Below, piece after piece: positions 1 to 8,765 of a DNA stretch of 64,000 bases (within the stretch, counting starts at the first letter, position 1; every line of letters starts with the position of its first letter). The stretch is taken from positions 62,001 to 126,000 of the forward strand of contig CAMNIN010000001.1 in the NCBI GenBank assembly GCA_946540735.1, given 5' to 3'. The position numbers and the translations under genes are program-made. The notes under the pieces are model-generated. The model did not search any database. It saw only the letters and a list, made by a program, of their open reading frames with translations, and was not told where the DNA came from. The stretch comes from an uncultured Prevotellaceae bacterium (GTDB lineage: Bacteria > Bacteroidota > Bacteroidia > Bacteroidales > Bacteroidaceae).

Positions 1-1
1 T

Positions 2-277
2 TTCGCCAACGACCTGGAGGAATTTGGCAAGGTGGAGCAGCTGCCCCAGCTTGAAGGTAAGAAGATGGCCATCTTCATCGCGCCCAAGAAAGCCGGTGTG
101 GCCAAGAAGAGTCAGCAGAAGATGGACCGTGAGAAGCGCGAGGCTGAGGCCAAGGAAGCAGCCCGCCAGGCCGACGCTGAGGCCAGTGCGGCACCCGCCA
201 ACGGCGGTTTGTTCGCCAATGCGAAGATCAGCGAGGAAGCTCTGAAGAAGCTGACCAATCAGAAAGAAGAAGAGTAA
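2..277 (+). CDS. infC: Translation initiation factor IF-3, C-terminal part (5' truncated by window edge)
   Basis: The reading frame is open from base 2 with no start inside the window, so this is the 3' end of a longer gene. It encodes the end of the IF-3 C-terminal domain, with a [12 protein letters not shown] segment followed by the IFIAPKK strand typical of this factor. IF-3 binds the 30S subunit and controls start-codon selection. After the domain comes an acidic/basic Ala-Glu-Lys-rich tail of about 50 residues, a low-complexity extension common in Bacteroidota. rpmI and rplT follow directly in the classic infC-rpmI-rplT order, which supports the call. Confidence 0.93.
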   Translation, partial: FANDLEEFGKVEQLPQLEGKKMAIFIAPKKAGVAKKSQQKMDREKREAEAKEAARQADAEASAAPANGGLFANAKISEEALKKLTNQKEEE

Positions 278-340
278 AGTGCGTAACGCCCGGTATATGC
301 GTTGCCACTGTAATAAATAACCAAAACCAATAGTAAAAAA

Positions 341-538
341 ATGCCAAAAGTTAAAACTAACTCCGGTGCCAAGAAGAGATTCCGTTTCACCGGAACAGGT
401 AAGATCAAGAGACATCATGCTTACCACAGCCACATTCTGACAAAGAAGACAAAGAAGCAAAAGCGTAATCTGGTTCATCAGGCAATTGTTGACCGCAGCA
501 ACCTCAAGCAGGTGCGTGATCTCCTCTGTCTGCGTTAA
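341..538 (+). CDS. rpmI: Large ribosomal subunit protein bL35
   Basis: A 65-residue, very basic protein that begins [14 protein letters not shown] and contains the [16 protein letters not shown] stretch typical of bL35. The length is normal for the family. It lies 63 bp after infC and 31 bp before rplT, so the three are almost certainly one operon. The product is a structural component of the 50S subunit. No separate promoter was recognised in the gap upstream. Confidence 0.98.
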   Translation: MPKVKTNSGAKKRFRFTGTGKIKRHHAYHSHILTKKTKKQKRNLVHQAIVDRSNLKQVRDLLCLR

Positions 539-569
539 TTCAAGTCAAACATTTTAAAGGAAAAAAACT

Positions 570-914
570 ATGCCAAGATCAGTAAACCACGTTGCTTCAA
601 GAGCAAAGAGAAAGAGAATACTTAAGCTTACAAGGGGTTATTTTGGTGCCCGTAAGAATGTTTGGACTGTTGCCAAAAACACATGGGAGAAGGGTCTCAC
701 CTATGCTTACCGTGATCGCCGCAACAAGAAGCGCACTTTCCGTGCTTTGTGGATCCAGCGTATCAACGCTGCTGCCCGCATCAACGGCATGAGCTACTCA
801 CAGTTCATGGGTGCTCTCACCAAGGCTGGTATCGAGATCAACCGCAAGGTGCTCGCCGACCTCGCTGTCAACAATCCCGAGGCTTTCAAGGCCATCGTTG
901 AGAAAGTGAAGTAA
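570..914 (+). CDS. rplT: Large ribosomal subunit protein bL20
   Basis: A 114-residue basic protein with the bL20 signature: [39 protein letters not shown], and a C-terminal globular part with the [11 protein letters not shown] segment. bL20 binds 23S rRNA early in 50S assembly and in some bacteria also represses its own operon; whether it does so here cannot be told from this sequence. It is the last gene of the infC-rpmI-rplT operon and is followed within 20 bp by a strong hairpin terminator. Confidence 0.98.
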   Translation: MPRSVNHVASRAKRKRILKLTRGYFGARKNVWTVAKNTWEKGLTYAYRDRRNKKRTFRALWIQRINAAARINGMSYSQFMGALTKAGIEINRKVLADLAVNNPEAFKAIVEKVK

Positions 915-932
915 ATCCAGTTTCCACAGCAT

Positions 933-971
933 AAAAAAGCGCAGGCTCTCAGAGGAGTCCTGCGCTTTTTT
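933..971. terminator. Bidirectional intrinsic terminator between rplT and tex
   Basis: A perfect 13-bp inverted repeat (AAAAAAGCGCAGG at 933-945 paired with CCTGCGCTTTTTT at 959-971) encloses a 13-nt loop. The A-tract and T-tract flank a GC-rich core, so a U-run follows the hairpin on both strands. It sits between the convergent rplT and tex genes and can end both transcripts. Confidence 0.9.
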
Positions 972-986
972 GTATGCCTTCGGCGG

Positions 987-3116
987 CTATAGTCCTTTCA
1001 TGGTCAGTGAAATGCGGTTGCGGCGGAAGTCGATTTCCTTGACTTTGACCATGACGTGCTGGTGGAGGTGCACGACATCGTTGGGGTCTTTCACAAACTT
1101 GTCGGCCAGTTGGGAGATATGCACGAGTCCGTCTTGGTGGACGCCGATGTCGACAAATACGCCGAAGTTGGTGATGTTGGTGATGATGCCCGGCAGGATC
1201 ATACCCTCCACGAGGTCGTCGATGCTCGTCACGTTGGGGTCGAACTCAAATTCCTCGATCTGCTGGCGCGGGTCACGCCCAGGCTTCTCCAGTTCCTTCA
1301 TGATGTCGGTGAGGGTGGGGATGCCGATGGTGTCGCTCACATACCGGCGGATGTCGATGCCACTCCGTTTCTGCTTGTCGCTGATGAGGTCCTCGACGGT
1401 GCAGCCGCAGTCCTTGGCCATCTGTGCCACGATGCCATAGCTCTCGGGGTGCACCGCACTGTTGTCCAGCGGATTCTTGGCACCTGGTATGCGGAGGAAG
1501 CCAGCGCATTGCTCGTAGGCGGCAGGCCCCAGGCGGGGCACCTTTTTCAGTTGGGCGCGGCTGGTGAAGGCTCCGTTCTCCTTGCGGTATTCCACGATGT
1601 TGCGGGCCAGGGTGGGACCCAGTCCGCTCACATAGGTGAGCAGGTGCTGACTGGCCGTATTGAGGTCGACGCCAACGGCATTGACACAGCTCTCCACGGT
1701 CAGGTCAAGACTCTTCTTCAGCTTGGCCTGGTCGACATCGTGCTGGTACTGGCCCACGCCGATGCTCTTGGGGTCGATCTTCACCAGTTCGGCCAGCGGG
1801 TCCATCAGCCGCCTGCCAATGCTCACTGCTCCGCGCACCGTCACGTCCTCGTCGGGAAACTCCTCACGGGCTGTCTTCGAGGCGGAATAGACCGATGCAC
1901 CATCCTCGCTGACCACGAAAGTCTGCACGCTGTGCTTCGTGTCGAGGTCCTTCACGAATCGCGTCGTCTCTCGGCTCGCCGTACCATTGCCGATAGCGAT
2001 GGCCTCGATGGCGTAATCCTCGATCATCTGTTCGACATGGAGCTTAGCCTGCATCCGGTGGTTGACAGGCGGGTGGGGGAAGATCGCCTCATGGTGCAGC
2101 AGGTTGCCCTGTGCGTCGAGGCACACCACCTTGCATCCCGTGCGGAACCCCGGGTCGATGCCCATCACCCGCTTTTGTCCCAGAGGAGCCGCCAAAAGCA
2201 GTTGGCGGAGGTTTTCCGTAAACACCTGGATGGCTTCCTCGTCGGCTTTCTCCTTGCTCAGGGCAGCGAACTCGGTCTCGATGGAAGGCTGCAGCAGCCG
2301 TTTATACCCATCTGCGACGGCCTCTTCCACCAGATCGCAGCAGGCCCCTCTGCCCCGCACATAGTTGCGTGTCAGCCGTTCGATACACGCTTCGTCGTCG
2401 GTGGTGATGCTCACTCTCAGGATGCCCTCGTTCTGGCCCCGCCGCATGGCCAGCATACGGTGTGAGCTGCATCGTCGGAGCGGTTCGGAGAAGTCGAAGT
2501 AGTCGGAGAATTTTGCCGCCTCCTCGCTGTCGGCCTTGGCCTTGACCACTTTTGAGGAGATGACGGCATTCTTGCGGTAGAAAGAGCGCAGCAAATTGCG
2601 GGAGCGCTCGTCCTCGCTCACCATCTCGGCGATGATGTCCTGTGCACCCTTGATGGCGCTCTCGGCATCCTTCACGTCGCCTTTTACGAATCTTCCCGCC
2701 GCCATCAGGGGTTGCTGTTCACGTTGCAGCAAGAGCAGGGTGGCCAGCGGTTCGAGACCTTGTTCGCGCGCCACTTGTGCCCTTGTGCGGCGTTTGGGTT
2801 TGAAGGGGAGGTAGAGGTCTTCGAGCGTGTTGCTGTCCCAGCATTCCTCAATGCGTTTTTTCAGTTCGTCGGTCAGCTTCCCCTGTTCGCTGATCGTCTT
2901 GACGATGGTATCCTTGCGCTTCGCGATTTCTTTCAGCTTGTCGTACGACTCGCTGATCTGAGCGATCTGCACCTCGTTGAGGTTGCCAGTGCGCTCTTTG
3001 CGGTAGCGTGCGATGAAAGGGATGGTGCAACCCATGTCGAGCAGGTCGATGGTGTTCTCCACGCCTTGCTCGGCGAGATTCAGTTGCTGGGCTATCAGAT
3101 GTGCGTAGATATTCAT
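987..3116 (-). CDS. tex: Tex-type S1 RNA-binding transcription accessory protein
   Basis: A 709-residue protein, slightly shorter than the roughly 770 residues usual for Tex. The order of domains is visible: helical Tex N-terminal region (to about residue 190, with IPFIARYRKERTGNLNE), a YqgF/RNase H-like domain around residues 315-440 with VMGIDPGFRTGCK, a helix-hairpin-helix part (KVPRLGPAAYEQCAGFLRI), and a C-terminal S1 domain from about residue 635 (GIITNITNFGVFVDIG). Tex proteins bind RNA and interact with transcription complexes; the exact role in this organism is unknown. It is a single-gene unit with its own promoter and shares the terminator with rplT. Confidence 0.95.
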   Translation of the reverse strand: MNIYAHLIAQQLNLAEQGVENTIDLLDMGCTIPFIARYRKERTGNLNEVQIAQISESYDKLKEIAKRKDTIVKTISEQGKLTDELKKRIEECWDSNTLEDLYLPFKPKRRTRAQVAREQGLEPLATLLLLQREQQPLMAAGRFVKGDVKDAESAIKGAQDIIAEMVSEDERSRNLLRSFYRKNAVISSKVVKAKADSEEAAKFSDYFDFSEPLRRCSSHRMLAMRRGQNEGILRVSITTDDEACIERLTRNYVRGRGACCDLVEEAVADGYKRLLQPSIETEFAALSKEKADEEAIQVFTENLRQLLLAAPLGQKRVMGIDPGFRTGCKVVCLDAQGNLLHHEAIFPHPPVNHRMQAKLHVEQMIEDYAIEAIAIGNGTASRETTRFVKDLDTKHSVQTFVVSEDGASVYSASKTAREEFPDEDVTVRGAVSIGRRLMDPLAELVKIDPKSIGVGQYQHDVDQAKLKKSLDLTVESCVNAVGVDLNTASQHLLTYVSGLGPTLARNIVEYRKENGAFTSRAQLKKVPRLGPAAYEQCAGFLRIPGAKNPLDNSAVHPESYGIVAQMAKDCGCTVEDLISDKQKRSGIDIRRYVSDTIGIPTLTDIMKELEKPGRDPRQQIEEFEFDPNVTSIDDLVEGMILPGIITNITNFGVFVDIGVHQDGLVHISQLADKFVKDPNDVVHLHQHVMVKVKEIDFRRNRISLTMKGL

Positions 3117-3220
3117 GATGCTGTGGTTTTGGTCGTGATTGGTGATGGGGCTTTCCTGCCTGTCGGCTCATGGCTCCTGGCTGCAGTGGCTTGAGGCGGG
3201 CAGGGCCTGTTAAGGCGCTG

Positions 3221-3254
3221 CAAACTTACACAAAAAAAACAAAAAAGCCTCAAA
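3221..3254 (-). promoter_or_regulatory. Putative tex promoter, Bacteroidetes type
   Basis: Read on the minus strand, TAAGTTTG (3228 to 3221) matches the -7 consensus TAnnTTTG, and CTTTG ends at 3251 as a TTTG-like -33 with a 22-bp spacer, slightly longer than the usual 19-21. It would give a leader of about 100 nt before tex. The -7 match is good; the spacing makes the call moderate. Confidence 0.5.
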
Positions 3255-3299
3255 GCGGCCTTCTTTTTTTGAAGATATGAGGGCATCATGCCACTTTTG

Positions 3300-3393
3300 T
3301 TCATCGGGGTTTGCCGTTGTTCATCGGGGTTTGCCGTTGTTCATCGGGATTTGCCGTTGTTCATCGGGATTTGCCGTTGTTCATCGGGATTTG
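3300..3393. repeat. Tandem 20-bp repeat, about 4.7 copies
   Basis: The unit TCATCGGGGTTTGCCGTTGT is repeated exactly every 20 bp from 3301. The first two units carry GGGGT and the later ones GGGAT; the fifth is cut short at TCATCGGGATTTG and runs directly into the palindromic block that follows. No gene overlaps it. Together with 3394-3610 it fills most of the gap between tex and the ABC-F gene. Confidence 0.95.
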
Positions 3394-3610
3394 TAATCCC
3401 GATGCAATGAGTATCAGGATTTTTAATCCGATTAAAGCGCATTGAAAATGCTAATACTCAATGCGGCCGGATTCTTGGACAAGCCAAGCGTCACCCTTCG
3501 GGTGCCGAGCGACAAATCCGCCCGAACGAGTGGGAACGAGTGCCCGAACGAGGACGAGGGAACGAGCAAATCCGCCCGAACAAATGCCAATCCGCCCGAA
3601 TAGCTATGCG
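3394..3610. repeat. Array of short palindromes, REP-like intergenic element
   Basis: This stretch is built of small hairpins with 3-nt loops: GGGATT-TGT-AATCCC (3387-3401), GGATT-TTT-AATCC (3417-3429), GCATT-GAA-AATGC (about 3439-3451) and CACCC-TTC-GGGTG (about 3492-3504). They are followed by several copies of AATCCGCCCGAAC and related GAACGAG words. The segment 3380-3430 recurs inverted near 58.1 kb with one mismatch. It resembles REP-type intergenic repeats that in other bacteria are moved by RAYT transposases; no such gene lies in this window. Confidence 0.85.
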
Positions 3611-3668
3611 TACTTAGGTGCTGAGTAATTACGAGTGGCTTCCCTTTCGTTAATAAAATAGAATTTTT

Positions 3669-3699
3669 TTTGTTATGTGTCCGTTTTCCTGTAATTTTG
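3669..3699 (+). promoter_or_regulatory. Promoter of the ABC-F gene, Bacteroidetes consensus
   Basis: TTTG at 3669-3672 and TAATTTTG at 3692-3699 are separated by 19 bp, an exact fit to the Bacteroidetes -33/-7 pattern. Transcription should begin near 3706, giving a leader of about 80 nt before the ATG at 3786. Confidence 0.8.
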
Positions 3700-3785
3700 C
3701 AATTTATTAAGGTGGGGCATCCCTGTCCTGCCGTGGAAATAGTATAGGAAAAGAAGCCCCTGGAAGGGGCGTGATGTGATAATCG

Positions 3786-5729
3786 ATGATTTCTGTAGAA
3801 AATCTCAAGGTGGAGTTTGGGGTGAAGCCCCTTTTCCATGACGCCAGTTTTGTCATCAACGACCGCGACCGTATCGCCCTCGTAGGCAAGAATGGAGCAG
3901 GGAAATCCACATTGCTCAAGATATTGTGCGGACAGCAGAAGCCCACGTCGGGTCATGTGTCCATTCCCAGCGACATCACCATCGGCTATCTGCCGCAGGT
4001 GATGGTCTTGCAGGATGATACCACCGTGCGCGAGGAAGCCCGGAAGGCTTTCTCAGGCACGATCAAGCTCAAGCAGCGTCTGGACGACATGGAGCGTCAG
4101 CTGTCGGAGCGCAGTGATTATGAAAGTGAGGAGTATGCCGCTCTGGTGTCTCGCTTCACCCAGGAGCACGACCGTTATCTCATGATAGGAGGCGGCAATT
4201 ACGAGGCCGATTTGGAGCGCACACTCACCGGGCTGGGCTTCGTGCGCACAGACCTCGACCGTCCGACCGCAGAGTTCAGCGGCGGTTGGCGGATGCGAAT
4301 CGAACTGGCCAAGATCCTTCTTCAGCATCCCGACGTGCTTTTGCTCGACGAGCCGACCAACCACCTCGATATCGAGAGTATCCAGTGGCTCGAGCAGTTT
4401 TTGTCGACCTCGTCGAGTGCCGTCGTCCTGGTGAGTCACGACAGGGCCTTCATCAACAATGTGACCAACCGCACCGTCGAAATCACTTGCGGCCAGATCG
4501 TCGACTACAAGGTGAAATACGACCAGTATGTGGTGCTGCGAGCCGAGCGCCGTGAACAGCAGTTGCGCGCTTACGAGAACCAGCAGAAGGAGATCGCCGA
4601 CATGAAGGACTTCATCGAGCGCTTCCGCTACAAGGCCACCAAGGCCGTGCAGGTGCAGAGCCGCATCAAGCAACTGGCGAGGATCGTGCCCATCGAGATC
4701 GACGAGGTCGACCGCTCGTCGATGCACCTGAAATTCCCCCCTTGCCTGCGCAGCGGCGATTTCCCCATCATCTGCGATGAGGTGAGGAAGGATTATGGCT
4801 CGCATACGGTCTTTGACCATGTCACACTGACCATCCGCCGAGGCGAGAAAGTGGCTTTCGTCGGCAAGAACGGAGAAGGCAAATCGACGCTCGTGAAATG
4901 CATCATGGGCGAGATCCCGTTTACAGGCACCCTCAAAGTGGGGCACAATGTGCAGATCGGTTATTTCGCCCAGAACCAGGCCCAGCTCCTGGATGAGGAG
5001 AAAACGGTTTATGGCACAATCGACGATGTGGCCAAGGGTGATATCCGCCTGCGCATCAATGATATCCTCGGTGCCTTCATGTTTGGAGGCGAGAACTCGG
5101 ATAAGAAGGTCAAGGTGCTCAGCGGAGGTGAGCGCAGCCGTCTGGCCATGATCAGACTGCTGCTTGAGCCCGTCAACCTGCTGATTCTCGACGAGCCGAC
5201 CAACCACCTCGACATGCAGTCGAAGGACGTGCTCAAAGAAGCCATCCGCGCATTCGACGGGACAGCCATCGTCGTTTCCCACGACCGTGAGTTCCTGGAT
5301 GGATTGGTGACCAAGGTCTATGAGTTCGGCGGCGGACAAGTGAGGGAGCATCTCGGAGGCATCTACGATTTCCTGCGTTCCCGCCACATCGACTCCCTCA
5401 ACATGCTCGGCGCCTCCTTCCCCCGGAAAGAAGCGGCCGAAGAAACCAAGCCCACCGTCACCCCGGCGAAGCAAAACTACGCCGACCGGCGCGAGTGGCA
5501 GAAGCAGGTCCGCAAGGCAGAGAAGGAGGTCAAGAACGCAGAGGCCAAGATCGAGGAGATGGAGACCAGGCTCAGCCAACTGGACGAGATCCTCTGCACC
5601 CCGGAGGGAGCGTCGGACATGAAGCTCGTGACCGAATACACCACCACCAAGAAAGCCCTTGACCAGGAAATCGTCAGATGGGAACAACTTTCGGAACTAT
5701 TGGAAGACATCCAGAAACAATCGTCATAA
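3786..5729 (+). CDS. ABC-F family ATPase (YkpA/Uup-like)
   Basis: A 647-residue soluble protein with two ABC ATPase domains and no membrane segment, which defines the ABC-F family acting on ribosomes (translation factors or antibiotic-protection proteins). Domain 1 has Walker A GKNGAGKS (residues 34-41), signature FSGGWRMR and Walker B VLLLDEPTNHLD. Domain 2 has GKNGEGKS near residue 360, LSGGERSRLA and LLILDEPTNHLD. A linker with charged helices lies between, and the last 90 residues form a Lys/Glu-rich coiled coil (EKEVKNAEAKIEEMETRLSQ) as in Uup-like members. A consensus promoter lies upstream. A housekeeping role is more likely than resistance, but sequence alone does not decide this. Confidence 0.92.
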   Translation: MISVENLKVEFGVKPLFHDASFVINDRDRIALVGKNGAGKSTLLKILCGQQKPTSGHVSIPSDITIGYLPQVMVLQDDTTVREEARKAFSGTIKLKQRLDDMERQLSERSDYESEEYAALVSRFTQEHDRYLMIGGGNYEADLERTLTGLGFVRTDLDRPTAEFSGGWRMRIELAKILLQHPDVLLLDEPTNHLDIESIQWLEQFLSTSSSAVVLVSHDRAFINNVTNRTVEITCGQIVDYKVKYDQYVVLRAERREQQLRAYENQQKEIADMKDFIERFRYKATKAVQVQSRIKQLARIVPIEIDEVDRSSMHLKFPPCLRSGDFPIICDEVRKDYGSHTVFDHVTLTIRRGEKVAFVGKNGEGKSTLVKCIMGEIPFTGTLKVGHNVQIGYFAQNQAQLLDEEKTVYGTIDDVAKGDIRLRINDILGAFMFGGENSDKKVKVLSGGERSRLAMIRLLLEPVNLLILDEPTNHLDMQSKDVLKEAIRAFDGTAIVVSHDREFLDGLVTKVYEFGGGQVREHLGGIYDFLRSRHIDSLNMLGASFPRKEAAEETKPTVTPAKQNYADRREWQKQVRKAEKEVKNAEAKIEEMETRLSQLDEILCTPEGASDMKLVTEYTTTKKALDQEIVRWEQLSELLEDIQKQSS

Positions 5730-5754
5730 GAGAAACCTAAAACATACGAAATCC

Positions 5755-7794
5755 ATGCATATCAGAACCATTATCACAATCATGGCCATGTCGGCAGCAA
5801 CGCTGCCTTCGATGGCACAAGGAAACCTCAAGTCAGGTATCCAACTCAGCAACCTCGACCGCACCGCTTCCCCAGGCGAAGATTTCTACCAGTTCGCTTG
5901 CGGTGGATGGGTGAAAAACAACCCCTTGCCCTCGGCCTATTCCCGTTTCGGCAGTTTCGACCAGCTCCAGCAAGACAACAATGAGCGCATCAACGGCATC
6001 CTGAAGGAACTGCTCAAAGGACAGTACGCCAAAGGCACGGTGGAGCAGAAACTCAGCGATTTCTACAAGTTGGCGATGGACTCCGCCCGCCGCAACCGTG
6101 AGGGAGTGAAGCCGATCATGCCTGTGATCCAGGAGATCGAGGCCTGCAAGACGAAATATGCGCTTGAGCAACTGCAGCAGAAATATGCCGCCTTCGGTTA
6201 CGGCGTGCCTTTCGGCACTTATTTTGGCGCCGACGAGAAGAATGCGAAGATGAATATCCTCAATGTCAGCCAAGGAGGATTGACCTTGGGACAGAAAGAA
6301 TACTATCTCGACAACGACGAGGCCACCACGACGATCCGTGAGGCTTACAAGAAGCATGTGACCAACATGTTCCGCCTGTTTGGATTCAGCAAGAAAGCCT
6401 CGCTGCTCAAGATGAACGACGTGCTCAACATCGAGACCCAGTTGGCCAAGGTGTCGAAATCCCGTACGGAACTGCGCGACGTGGAGGCCAACTACAACAA
6501 GATGACCCTCGATGAGTTTGAGGCCCGCTATCCCCAGATCAAGCTCACCGACCTGCTGACCGCAGAAGGCGTCAACCCCGACCACTTCCGTGAGCTCGTT
6601 GTGGGCCAGCCCGACTTCATGGCCGGTGCCAACACCGTGTGGGCCAATATGACCCCAGGTCAAGTGAAATCCTACATGGAGTGGAGCGTCATCAATTCCT
6701 GCGCCAACATCCTGAGTGATGAGGTGGAAGCCGAGCATTTCGACTTCTTCGGCAAGACCATGTCGGGCCGCAAGGAAAACCATCCCCGGTGGAAACGTTC
6801 CACCAACCTGGTGCAAAGCATGATGGGCGAAGCCCTTGGAAAAATCTATGTCGAGAAATATTTCCCCGCCGCAGCCAAAGAGCGCATGGAGAAGTTGGTG
6901 CGCAACCTCCAGGTGGCTCTCGCCGAGCGCATCGAGGCCCAGGACTGGATGGAGGAAACCACCAAGAAAAACGCCCTCGACAAGTTGAACACCTTCTATG
7001 TGAAGGTGGGCTATCCCAACAAGTGGACAGATATCAGCAAGATGACCATCGATCCCTCGAAGTCGTTCTGTGAGAACGTGCTGGCCTGCCGCAAGTTCTG
7101 GGACGCCCACACCATCGAGGAGAAAGCCGGCAAACCTGTCGACCGCGACGAATGGTATATGACCCCGCAGACGGTCAACGCCTATTATAACCCCACGACC
7201 AACGAGATCTGTTTCCCCGCAGGCATCCTGCAAGTGCCTTTCTTCGACATGACCGCCGACGATGCGTTCAACTATGGTGCCATCGGAGTGGTGATCGGCC
7301 ATGAGATGACCCACGGATTCGATGACCAGGGTCGCCACTACGACAAAGACGGTAACATGACAGACTGGTGGACAGAGGCCGACGGCAAGAATTTCGCACA
7401 GCGCGCCGACAAATACGCTGATTTCTTCTCCGCCATCAAGGTGCTGCCCGACCTCAATGCCAACGGCAAACTCACCCTGGGTGAGAATCTCGCCGACCAC
7501 GGTGGACTGCAAGTGGCCTTCTACGCCATGCTCAATGCCATGAAAGACAACCCGCTGCCCACGGTCGACGGTTTCACCCCGCAGCAGCGCTTCTTCCTCG
7601 CTTACGCAGGCGTCTGGGCCAACAATATCACCGAGGCCGAGATCCGCAACCGCACCAAGAGCGATCCCCACTCCCTGGGCAAATACCGTGTCAACGGTGC
7701 CCTCTCGCACATCGACATGTGGTATGATGCCTTCGGCATCCAGCCCACCGACAAGATGTACGTGCCCAAGGAGCAGCGTCTCAGCCTCTGGTAA
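5755..7794 (+). CDS. M13 family metallopeptidase (PepO/neprilysin-like)
   Basis: A 679-residue zinc endopeptidase. The start is placed at 5755 (MHIRTIITIMAMSAATLPSMAQG), which gives a signal peptide; the frame is open further upstream but only inside the previous gene. The zinc motif HEMTH is at residues 516-520 and the third ligand Glu577 lies in GENLADHGG; the substrate-binding VNAYYNP is also present. The C-terminus is SLW, where the family usually ends with a Cys-x-x-Trp; loss of that Cys is common in bacterial members. The product is probably exported to the periplasm or surface and degrades peptides. It follows the ABC-F gene by 25 bp. Confidence 0.93.
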   Translation: MHIRTIITIMAMSAATLPSMAQGNLKSGIQLSNLDRTASPGEDFYQFACGGWVKNNPLPSAYSRFGSFDQLQQDNNERINGILKELLKGQYAKGTVEQKLSDFYKLAMDSARRNREGVKPIMPVIQEIEACKTKYALEQLQQKYAAFGYGVPFGTYFGADEKNAKMNILNVSQGGLTLGQKEYYLDNDEATTTIREAYKKHVTNMFRLFGFSKKASLLKMNDVLNIETQLAKVSKSRTELRDVEANYNKMTLDEFEARYPQIKLTDLLTAEGVNPDHFRELVVGQPDFMAGANTVWANMTPGQVKSYMEWSVINSCANILSDEVEAEHFDFFGKTMSGRKENHPRWKRSTNLVQSMMGEALGKIYVEKYFPAAAKERMEKLVRNLQVALAERIEAQDWMEETTKKNALDKLNTFYVKVGYPNKWTDISKMTIDPSKSFCENVLACRKFWDAHTIEEKAGKPVDRDEWYMTPQTVNAYYNPTTNEICFPAGILQVPFFDMTADDAFNYGAIGVVIGHEMTHGFDDQGRHYDKDGNMTDWWTEADGKNFAQRADKYADFFSAIKVLPDLNANGKLTLGENLADHGGLQVAFYAMLNAMKDNPLPTVDGFTPQQRFFLAYAGVWANNITEAEIRNRTKSDPHSLGKYRVNGALSHIDMWYDAFGIQPTDKMYVPKEQRLSLW

Positions 7795-7806
7795 ATCTTT
7801 GTCACC

Positions 7807-7824
7807 CCCCTCCCTCGGGAGGGG
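7807..7824. repeat. Perfect short hairpin between peptidase gene and metA
   Basis: CCCCTCCC and GGGAGGGG form an 8-bp GC-only stem with a 2-nt loop. It is followed by GTAACTTAAAA rather than a T-run, so it is not a standard terminator. A related CCCCTCTCTTGGAGGGG word lies at about 22941-22957, suggesting a dispersed intergenic element. Confidence 0.55.
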
Positions 7825-7847
7825 TAACTTAAAACCCGATGTAAAGA

Positions 7848-8765
7848 ATGCCTTTAAGAATCCCAGACCAACTGCCTGCCATTGACATACTCAAGCAGGA
7901 AAACATCTTCGTCATGGATACAACCCGGGCCCATGCCCAGGATATCCGCCCGTTGCGCATCGTGATCCTCAACCTCATGCCGCTCAAGATCACTACCGAG
8001 ACCGACTTGGTGAGGCTCCTGTCGAACACACCCTTGCAATTGGAAGTGTATTTCATGAAATTGAAGAGCCATACACCCAAGAACACTCCGATCGAGCACA
8101 TGATGATGTTCTACAAAGATTTTGATATCCTCAAGAAACAGAAATTCGACGGGATGATCATTACGGGCGCACCCATCGAACAGCTTGACTACGAGGACGT
8201 GAGCTACTGGGACGAGATGACCGCTATCTTCGAGTGGGCCAAGACCAACGTGACGAGCACCCTCTATATCTGCTGGGCAGCACAGGCCGGTCTCTATTAC
8301 CATTACGGCATTCCGAAATACCCGCTGGAGAAGAAGATGTTCGGCATCTTCCAGCAGCGGCCCGTCGACACCCGCCTGCCCATCTTCCGCGGTTTCGATG
8401 ACCTCTTCGCCATGCCTCACAGCCGGCATACCGAACTGCGTCATGAGGATATCGCCCGCGACCCGCGGCTGCAGATCATCGCCGAGTCGCCGGAGAGCGG
8501 TGTGGGCATTGTCATGGCCCGTGGCGGCCGGGAGTTCTTCATCACCGGTCATCTGGAATATGCGCCCGACACGTTGGACAACGAGTACCGCCGGGACAAG
8601 GACATCCGCGACGATGTGGACGTGCCGCGCAACTACTATCTGGACAATGATCCCTCCAACCCGCCTCTGGTGACATGGAGAGCCCATGCCAACCTGCTTT
8701 ACAGCAATTGGATCAACTACTACGTCTATCAAGAGACCCCGTATAATATCGACGACATCAAATGA
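7848..8765 (+). CDS. metA: MetA homoserine O-acyltransferase, predicted acetyl-CoA type
   Basis: A 305-residue enzyme that acylates L-homoserine in methionine biosynthesis. The catalytic Cys142 (ICWAAQAGL), His235 and Glu237 (TGHLEYAPDTLDNEY) fall at exactly the numbered positions of the family. Residue 111 is Glu (GAPIEQLDYEDVSYW); published work on MetA showed that Glu here favours acetyl-CoA whereas Gly, as in E. coli, favours succinyl-CoA. The product is therefore probably O-acetylhomoserine despite the usual annotation as a succinyltransferase. The gene overlaps the following U32 gene by 4 bp (ATGA). Confidence 0.95.
   Translation: MPLRIPDQLPAIDILKQENIFVMDTTRAHAQDIRPLRIVILNLMPLKITTETDLVRLLSNTPLQLEVYFMKLKSHTPKNTPIEHMMMFYKDFDILKKQKFDGMIITGAPIEQLDYEDVSYWDEMTAIFEWAKTNVTSTLYICWAAQAGLYYHYGIPKYPLEKKMFGIFQQRPVDTRLPIFRGFDDLFAMPHSRHTELRHEDIARDPRLQIIAESPESGVGIVMARGGREFFITGHLEYAPDTLDNEYRRDKDIRDDVDVPRNYYLDNDPSNPPLVTWRAHANLLYSNWINYYVYQETPYNIDDIK

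Noticed and set aside
1056..2465. Long open frame on the plus strand opposite tex
   Set aside because: It is the antisense shadow of a GC-rich gene; it has no recognisable domain, and tex is unambiguous. The same holds for the long frames opposite the ABC-F gene (4053-5687), the M13 peptidase (5833-7710) and the actin-like gene (15055-16902).
3300..3393. Possible CRISPR array
   Set aside because: Units are contiguous 20-bp tandem copies with no spacers, and no cas genes are present. The arrays at 51.6 and 57.9 kb fail for the same reason.
3786..5729. ABC-F protein as an antibiotic-resistance determinant
   Set aside because: The long C-terminal coiled coil and general features fit housekeeping Uup/YkpA-like proteins; no resistance-type signature or mobile context was seen.
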